NCBI GenBank assembly: GCA_029959545.1
Contig: JASCPH010000034.1
Span: forward strand, 1-35,792
DNA length: 35,792 nucleotides
Reading direction: 5' to 3'
Source: Microbacteriaceae bacterium PS02066
Lineage (GTDB): Bacteria > Actinomycetota > Actinomycetes > Actinomycetales > Microbacteriaceae
Shown here: positions 30,916 to 35,792 of the stretch, in pieces
Position numbering within the stretch: position 1 is the stretch's first letter
How the letters are laid out: each line of letters starts with the position of its first letter
The notes under the pieces: generated by a model
What the model was told of the DNA's origin: nothing
The model's database searches: none
What the model saw: the letters and a program-made list of their open reading frames with translations, nothing else
Translations under genes and position numbers: made by a program

Positions 30916-32205
30916 TCAGGCCATCGCGTCGAAGGCCCGGAGCGGGCCAGGACGCTCACGGCCGTCGCGCCGCATCCGGGCGCGCAGTGCGGGCGCGGCC
31001 GCATCCGGCTGCAACTGACGCGCGACGGCGTCAGCCAGCTCCCCGGCGCCCGCGCGGTTGGGATCGCACGCGATGCCCACTCCCGTGCGCTCCAGCGCCG
31101 CAGCACCCGCGAACTGATCCGTCGAGAACGGCAGCACCACCAGCGGCACGCCCTGCGCGCACGCCTCGGTGACGGAGTTGTTACCGCCGTGGGTGACGGC
31201 GACGGCCGCTGAGCCGAGCAGGCGAACCTGCGGCAGGTACTCGCGCACGAGCCACCCGGCAGGGATCTCGCCCCACATCGAGGTATCGGCGACGCCCGTC
31301 GCGATCGCGGCGCGCACGCCGAGTGCGCGCAGGGCCTCGACCACCCGCGCCAGCACATCGTCGCGCACCGAGAGGAAGCTGCCGAAGCTCACGTACACGT
31401 ACGGCTCGCCCTCGTCGATCCAGCGGGAGATCGACGGCTCGACGGCCTCCTCGCGCAGCGTGGAGCCGAGGAAGGTCCCGGGATGCATCGCCCGGCCGTC
31501 GCCCGCGGCGAGCTGCTCGGGATAGTTGTAGAGCACGGTGGCGCCGTGCGACGCGAACGCGTCGGCCACGACGGGAGCCGCGGGATCGATCTCGGATGCG
31601 GCGTCGTTCCACTGCGCGGTGAAGCGCTCCGACACCTCCGCCGCCAGAACGCGCAAGGCGGCCAGGCTCTCCGGATCCGGGTCGAACGCGCGAGGCCAGA
31701 ACGGCGGCACGCCGTAGAGCTCCCCCGGCACCGGTAGCGCCGTCGGGTGGCCCAGCACGACGTCCCCGTACGCGACGCCGGCGGCCTGCATCGCCATCCG
31801 CGCGCTGAACGCGAGGTGGTCGACGAGGATGCGGTCGGGCCGCACACGGTCGATGATCTCGAGCGTCTGCCGACCGCGGCCGACCGGGTCCCACATCAGA
31901 TCCGTGAGCCGTTCCCGCGCCTGGTAGATGAGGGTCTCGACCATGCCCCGGCGCGTCGCGGAGAAGAACCCCTCGAGCGAGGAGGCTTCGTCCGCCTGTT
32001 GCTGCGCGGTGCGCATGACTCCCGCGTTGGCGCCCCGTCCGAGCGACAGCTGGACGTGCGCGAAACCGGCATCCGCGACGATGGGCGCCGTCGCGGGCCC
32101 CGTCGCCACGGTGACCTCGTGCCCGCGGTCCTGCCAGGCCGTCGCGAGGGTCGCGAGCGGCAGGAGGTGCGAGGCGTAGTCCGGGCTGATGACGAGCAGC
32201 CTCAC
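30916..32205 (-). CDS. Glycosyltransferase family 1 (UGT/MGT-like)
   Basis: The 429-residue GT-B protein begins VRLLVISPDYASHLLPLATL, the usual opening of antibiotic- and macrolide-type glycosyltransferases. It has YVYVSFGSFLSVRDDVLARV and the C-terminal signature THGGNNSVTEACAQGVPLVV (about residue 336), then PFSTDQFAGAAALERTGVG. These bind the UDP- or dTDP-sugar. The acceptor could be a lipid, a polymer or a small molecule. GTG 32205 overlaps the stop of the upstream HEAT-GT4 gene (GTGA), so both are translated from one message. Confidence 0.9.
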   Translation of the reverse strand: MRLLVISPDYASHLLPLATLATAWQDRGHEVTVATGPATAPIVADAGFAHVQLSLGRGANAGVMRTAQQQADEASSLEGFFSATRRGMVETLIYQARERLTDLMWDPVGRGRQTLEIIDRVRPDRILVDHLAFSARMAMQAAGVAYGDVVLGHPTALPVPGELYGVPPFWPRAFDPDPESLAALRVLAAEVSERFTAQWNDAASEIDPAAPVVADAFASHGATVLYNYPEQLAAGDGRAMHPGTFLGSTLREEAVEPSISRWIDEGEPYVYVSFGSFLSVRDDVLARVVEALRALGVRAAIATGVADTSMWGEIPAGWLVREYLPQVRLLGSAAVAVTHGGNNSVTEACAQGVPLVVLPFSTDQFAGAAALERTGVGIACDPNRAGAGELADAVARQLQPDAAAPALRARMRRDGRERPGPLRAFDAMA

Positions 32206-34349
32206 GACGGCAGCACCGCCAGCCGGGCGAGGTGTGCGTCCTGCGAGGCGACGGCCTGGTACAGCGGAGCGAGCGTCGCCGCCATCGCCTGGATCGTGAA
32301 TCGCTCGGCGACCATCGCGTGCGAGCGCTCGGCGACGGCATCCGGGTCGACCTTCGCGTGGGCGAGCGCATCGGTGATCGCGGCGACGAAGCGCTGGCGG
32401 TCCCAGGTCGGCGCCAGGAATCCGGTGCGACCGGGTTCGACGTAGGTGGCGGGGCCGCCCGCGTCGGGCGCCACGACGACGAGCCCCGTCGCCATCGCCT
32501 CCAGCAGGGCGATGCCGAACTCCTCCTTGATGCTCGCGCAGACGTACACGCCGTGAGGCGCTGCCAGGCCGGGGAGTCCCGCACGAGCAGCCGCCAGCCA
32601 CAGCGCCGTGACGCCGTTGGGGCGGTGTCCGGGAAGAAGGAGGCCGTGCGCGGCGCGCTCGGCGGCCGGGACGATCGCGTCGATGCGCTCGAGCTGCTCC
32701 CGCTCGTCGACGGACGGATGCGCGAGGTCTCCGCCGACGATGAGCAGGTTGGTGCTCGCGGCGAGCGCGGAACCGTGCCACGCCTCGACGAGCGACGCCA
32801 TGCCCTTCACGCGGTGCAGGCGCCCCACGCTGACCAGCAGCGGCAGGCCGCGGCGCTCTTCCGGCAGCTCGGCGAGCAGCCGCTCGAGTTCTTCCAGGCC
32901 CGCCGGGGCGTCGTCGTCGGCACCGCGGGCCGCGACGCGCGACACCGCGTCGTCGACGACGGCGAGGTCGACGCCCTCGGCGACCACGGTGTGCCGCTCG
33001 GCGTGCGCGGTGATGTCCACCCCGACGAGCCGCTTCATGTCGTCGGCGAGCGTCGGGCGGGGAAAGAGAACGGTGTGCTCGGCGCTCGCCGCCAGCGACT
33101 GCACGAGGCGGGCACGGAACCAGTAGTGCTCGCGCAGGTCGGCCTCGCCGAACGCCTCACGCGTGAGCTGGCCCGACTCTTCGAGAGACGTGATCACGGA
33201 GTGCGGGTCGGGAGCGAGCGTGAACACGGTGGGGATGCCGAGCTCGCGCGCGACATCCGCCGCCGCGAGACTCCCCACATCCGCCATGCGCAGGTGCAGC
33301 ACGTCGACGCGGCCCGCCGCGCGCAGCACCCGGCGGATGCCGCGTCGCGCCTGGACGCGCAGCCCCCACGCGGCGGCGGAGGGAACCGGCGAGGGCGCCA
33401 TCGGCACGCGTCCGAAGCGGTGCCCGCCGCGGGTGCCCGCGACGTCGAGAAGGTCGCTCGCGGCCTGGTCGATGCTGCCGCGGCCGAGGGTGATCACACG
33501 CTCCACGAGCCCGGAGTCGTCTGCGACCAGCGCGTCGCCGAGCCGCACGAGCAGCGTCGCGATGCCGCCGTTGTCCCCGGCGCCCGCCGTGGCCAGCTGC
33601 GCGTCCATGTCGGCGTGTAGGAACAACTGCGCGATCGTGCGGGGGGCATCGGCTGCATCCGACTGCGGGGGCACGAGATCCAGCAGCGCCAGCCGCGCCA
33701 CCGACGCCAGCCGCCCCGTGGTCGACATGAGCTCGTCGAGCGTGCTCTCGACGCCGGGGTGACCCGGCCGCTGACCCAGCGCGGCGATCGCGGCTTCGCG
33801 CACCGCGGGGTCTTCCCGCTCGTCGCGGGCGATCGCGATCAGGGGCCTCGTCGCCAAGGGCGCGCGCACGAGACCGAGGGTCTCCACCAGACGCGCTCGG
33901 GCGGAGGGGTCGTCGATCGACACCAGCGCGGCCTCGAGCGCGACGGCCAGCACCTCGCCGGAGGGGACCGACCAGCCTTCGAGCGTGCGCTGGGCGAGCA
34001 TGGCGGAGAACCCGCCGGCGGCGATCATCGCGATGAGGCGCCCGACCGCGTCGAGCCGGGGCAGCCCCTGCGACAGCGCCCATGCCGCGTGCTCACGCAC
34101 GTACGCACGGCGATCCGACAGCAGCGCCGCCAGCATCCGTCCGGCTTCCTCGTCGGTCATCGCTCCCAGCGCGTGCACCGCTGCCAGCGCGCGCACGTCA
34201 TCCTCGCTCGCGAGCGCCGCAGCCAGATGGCGCAGCGAGCGCACACCCGGCTCTCGACCCGCCTCGAACGCCAGTTCGTCGGCGCGGCGCAGCGCATCGA
34301 CGATCGTCGGAGCGCTCTGCACCGCATCCATGGACGTCTGAATCCCCAC
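32202..34349 (-). CDS. HEAT-repeat / glycosyltransferase family 4 fusion protein
   Basis: The protein has 715 residues. Residues about 1-230 are helical repeats of HEAT type (for example LAALLSDRRAYVREHAAWAL and LIAIARDEREDPAVREAAIA), a protein-binding scaffold. From about 335 a GT4 domain follows: VDVLHLRMADVGSLAAADVA (acceptor half), then LLVSVGRLHRVKGMASLVEA (about 502), and KEEFGIALLEAMATGLVVVA with GGPATYVEPGRTGFL (about 604-640), including the E-x7-E pair. The catalytic half resembles sucrose-phosphate-synthase-like GT4 proteins in its long inserts. GTG 34349 is chosen for AGGGGAG upstream; ATG 34331 is possible. The HEAT module may tether the enzyme to a partner, perhaps the coupled GT1. 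Confidence 0.85.
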   Translation of the reverse strand: MGIQTSMDAVQSAPTIVDALRRADELAFEAGREPGVRSLRHLAAALASEDDVRALAAVHALGAMTDEEAGRMLAALLSDRRAYVREHAAWALSQGLPRLDAVGRLIAMIAAGGFSAMLAQRTLEGWSVPSGEVLAVALEAALVSIDDPSARARLVETLGLVRAPLATRPLIAIARDEREDPAVREAAIAALGQRPGHPGVESTLDELMSTTGRLASVARLALLDLVPPQSDAADAPRTIAQLFLHADMDAQLATAGAGDNGGIATLLVRLGDALVADDSGLVERVITLGRGSIDQAASDLLDVAGTRGGHRFGRVPMAPSPVPSAAAWGLRVQARRGIRRVLRAAGRVDVLHLRMADVGSLAAADVARELGIPTVFTLAPDPHSVITSLEESGQLTREAFGEADLREHYWFRARLVQSLAASAEHTVLFPRPTLADDMKRLVGVDITAHAERHTVVAEGVDLAVVDDAVSRVAARGADDDAPAGLEELERLLAELPEERRGLPLLVSVGRLHRVKGMASLVEAWHGSALAASTNLLIVGGDLAHPSVDEREQLERIDAIVPAAERAAHGLLLPGHRPNGVTALWLAAARAGLPGLAAPHGVYVCASIKEEFGIALLEAMATGLVVVAPDAGGPATYVEPGRTGFLAPTWDRQRFVAAITDALAHAKVDPDAVAERSHAMVAERFTIQAMAATLAPLYQAVASQDAHLARLAVLPS

Positions 34350-34468
34350 GTCCCACTCCCCTTCACCGTCGCCGGACGGCCACGAGCGGATCGATCGTAG
34401 AGAACACGTCTGAACAGCAGGCTAGCGTTGAGCCGCACCCTTTCCCCCGCTACGATCCCGGAGCCCGC
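34350..34468. promoter_or_regulatory. Divergent promoter region of the second glycopolymer group
   Basis: This 119-bp gap separates the HEAT-GT4 gene and the pyruvyl transferase gene. Plus-strand TACGAT (34451-34456) lies 12 bases before GTG 34469, and TAGCGT occurs further upstream. On the minus strand TACGAT also appears in the sequence gatcgatcgtagag. Shared control of both directions is plausible. Confidence 0.4.
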
Positions 34469-35638
34469 GTGAGCGTTCTTGCCATCGGCGATGTCGGCGT
34501 CGTCGACGATCTGTTCCATGTCGGCGACGAGGCGATGTTCGACGCCGCCGTGACCGAGCTCCGCGGCCGCGGTGTCGAGATGGTCGGCATCTCCTCCGCC
34601 CCCGCCGAGACGGGCGAACGGTACGGGATCGACGCCGTCGACCGCCTTGGTTTCGTAGGACTCGATCGCGACGCAGCGGCCCGCAGGGCCGAGCAGCTGG
34701 TGGATGCGGCGACAGGGGGCACCGAGCTCGCCGCCGACGACGCAGCCCGGAGTGTGCTCGACGCGCTCGGCACGGTCACCGGCGTGCTGCACACCGGCGG
34801 CGGCAATCTCGCCTCCCGTTGGCCAGTGCACATCTACGAACGCACGACGCTCACGCGGATGGCGGCCGCACGCGGGCTGCCGGTCGCCTTCAGCGGCCAG
34901 ACCTTCGGACCCGACCTGACCGCAGCCGACGAGGCCCGGCTGCGTGCCGCGCTCGCCACGGCCACCCTCGTCGGCGTGCGCGAGGGCACCACCGAGGCGC
35001 TCGTGCGCTCGTGGGGGCTCGTCCCTCGGCGGCAGGTCGACGACGCCTCCTTCCTCGACGCCCCCACCGTCGCGCCCGCATCCGGACCGCTGCTCGTGAA
35101 CCTGTCCGGCTGGTACGCGCATCGCCCCACGGATGCGGTCGACGCCGCCCTTGCCCACATGATCGACACGGCCGCCGAGCACACCGGCGCCCCCGTCGTC
35201 TTCCACGCGCACTTCGGTCCGCTCACCGACGGCGACGTGCGCGGAGACGTCGTGGTGCACGAACGCGTCCGCGCTCATCTGCGCAGCCGCAGCAGGTTGG
35301 AGACCACGGCGGACACGGCTCACGCGGTCTCCCTCGCGCACTCGGCGCGCCTGCTCATCAGCTCCCGCTATCACCCCGTCGTGTTCGCGGCGCCGTCCGG
35401 GGTGCCCGTACTCGCCCTCGCGGCAGACGACTACACGCGCATCAAGCTGACCGGCGCGCTCGAGCCCTGGGGCCAGAACGGTGTGATCGACATCGATGAC
35501 GCCGTGGCCGCATCCGCCCTCCTGCCCGCCCTGATCTCTCGCGCCGCGCACTTCCGCGAGGCCGCGGCCGAGCGGTTCGACGCGCACCGCGCGCGGGCGT
35601 CCGAGTGGTGGGACGACGTGGCGGCGGCCCTCGGCTGA
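34469..35638 (+). CDS. Polysaccharide pyruvyl transferase family protein
   Basis: This 389-residue protein matches the PS_pyruv_trans (CsaB/WcaK) family. It has FHVGDEAMFDAAVTELRGRG, VTGVLHTGGGNLASRWPVHI, AFSGQTFGPDLTAADEARL, VGVREGTTEALVRSWGL and SSRYHPVVFAAPSGVPVLAL. The GGGNL and SxRYH segments are the usual donor-site signatures. Members transfer pyruvate from phosphoenolpyruvate onto a sugar as a ketal, giving cell-wall or EPS polymers negative charge and S-layer binding. The divergent HEAT-GT4/GT1 pair may build the accepting glycan. GTG 34469 is the likely start; no Shine-Dalgarno is clear. Confidence 0.87.
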   Translation: MSVLAIGDVGVVDDLFHVGDEAMFDAAVTELRGRGVEMVGISSAPAETGERYGIDAVDRLGFVGLDRDAAARRAEQLVDAATGGTELAADDAARSVLDALGTVTGVLHTGGGNLASRWPVHIYERTTLTRMAAARGLPVAFSGQTFGPDLTAADEARLRAALATATLVGVREGTTEALVRSWGLVPRRQVDDASFLDAPTVAPASGPLLVNLSGWYAHRPTDAVDAALAHMIDTAAEHTGAPVVFHAHFGPLTDGDVRGDVVVHERVRAHLRSRSRLETTADTAHAVSLAHSARLLISSRYHPVVFAAPSGVPVLALAADDYTRIKLTGALEPWGQNGVIDIDDAVAASALLPALISRAAHFREAAAERFDAHRARASEWWDDVAAALG

Positions 35639-35666
35639 GCCCCGGGGAAACTCCAGGTGCGCCCTC

Positions 35667-35672
35667 TACCCT
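35667..35672 (+). promoter_or_regulatory. -10 box (TACCCT) for the last gene
   Basis: TACCCT is seven bases before ATG 35680, the same leaderless spacing seen elsewhere in the window. Confidence 0.45.
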
Positions 35673-35679
35673 GACCGCG

Positions 35680-35792
35680 ATGTCCCGACGTCCCTCCACC
35701 GCCCGGCGACGAGCGCCCGCGCGGCGACGCCCCGCGCATCGGCGCGCCCGGCCCGCGCGGCGCCGGGGTGCACGCGGCGGACTCATCGCCGC
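35680..35792 (+). CDS. Partial CDS: Arg-rich N-terminus of a probable membrane or exported protein
   Basis: From ATG 35680 the frame stays open to the window edge. It gives an extremely Arg/Ala-rich stretch (MSRRPSTARRRAPARRR onward) that turns hydrophobic at the very end (GGLIAA). This is the look of a long basic cytoplasmic tail before a first membrane helix or signal sequence. The start is backed by the -10 box upstream. The protein cannot be identified from 37 codons. Confidence 0.55.
   Translation, partial: MSRRPSTARRRAPARRRPAHRRARPARRRGARGGLIA

Noticed and set aside
32206..32781. N-terminal extension of the GT1 protein
   Set aside because: It is antiphase reading of the HEAT-GT4 gene; GTG 32205 gives the normal family start and a GTGA overlap.

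Overview
The window is high-GC DNA from an actinobacterium, most likely Microbacteriaceae and close to Microbacterium. This rests on strong G/C at third codon positions, paralogous DUF222/HNH genes of the 13E12 type, many apparently leaderless genes (TAnnnT about 6-8 nt before the start codon), and very frequent use of GAT-GCG for Asp-Ala, which gives the recurring octamer GGATGCGG. No rRNA, tRNA or CRISPR array was seen.

Positions 1-1300 hold a doubtful Ala/Pro-rich fragment at the left edge. Next come two decapitated genes facing away from each other: a ROK protein on the minus strand and a sugar-phosphate isomerase on the plus strand, joined near 905-911 with both 5' parts missing.

Positions 1440-13640 are an exopolysaccharide locus. 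A polyprenyl glycosylphosphotransferase (plus strand) converges on, and overlaps, a tightly coupled eight-gene minus-strand operon. Read from 10805 to 3149 the operon is acyltransferase, Wzy-like polymerase, GT4, NAD-dependent epimerase, GT4, GT4, acyltransferase, Wzx-like flippase. A UDP-glucose 6-dehydrogenase that would supply UDP-glucuronate lies on the far side of a dead IS3-type element. The operon is visibly richer in A/T and almost free of GGATGCGG, which suggests acquisition by transfer. Together the genes give a Wzx/Wzy-type route: lipid-linked sugar priming, repeat-unit assembly and acylation, flipping, polymerisation.

Positions 13740-21110 hold a YdcF-like membrane protein, a lipoprotein, and two DUF222-HNH paralogs about 2.5 kb apart in direct orientation. 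The paralogs flank a second pair of decapitated divergent genes (siderophore-interacting protein and an unknown membrane protein), a flavin-reductase-like gene and a broken IS1595-type transposase. The second paralog has LexA-box-like palindromes at its promoter.

Positions 21400-30050 hold a small membrane protein, a sensor histidine kinase with no adjacent regulator, a PLDc_N-type membrane protein, an alpha/beta hydrolase, an XRE-cupin regulator, a bacterial-luciferase-type monooxygenase and a DUF2255 protein. Remnants of a VOC protein and a DeoR regulator lie among them. The intergenic spaces carry two families of structured repeats: a ~170-bp two-hairpin element (two copies) and a ~67-bp four-arm nested palindrome (three copies).

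Positions 30050-35640 hold a second glycopolymer-like group: a GT2/galactosyltransferase-type enzyme, a GT1 enzyme, a HEAT-repeat/GT4 fusion and a polysaccharide pyruvyl transferase. The window ends in the Arg-rich start of another gene.

A theme of the window is the number of internal deletions. At least two head-to-head junctions, two internally deleted transposases and two further gene remnants occur in 35 kb. Either the region is eroding by short-homology deletion or the assembly has a systematic fault.
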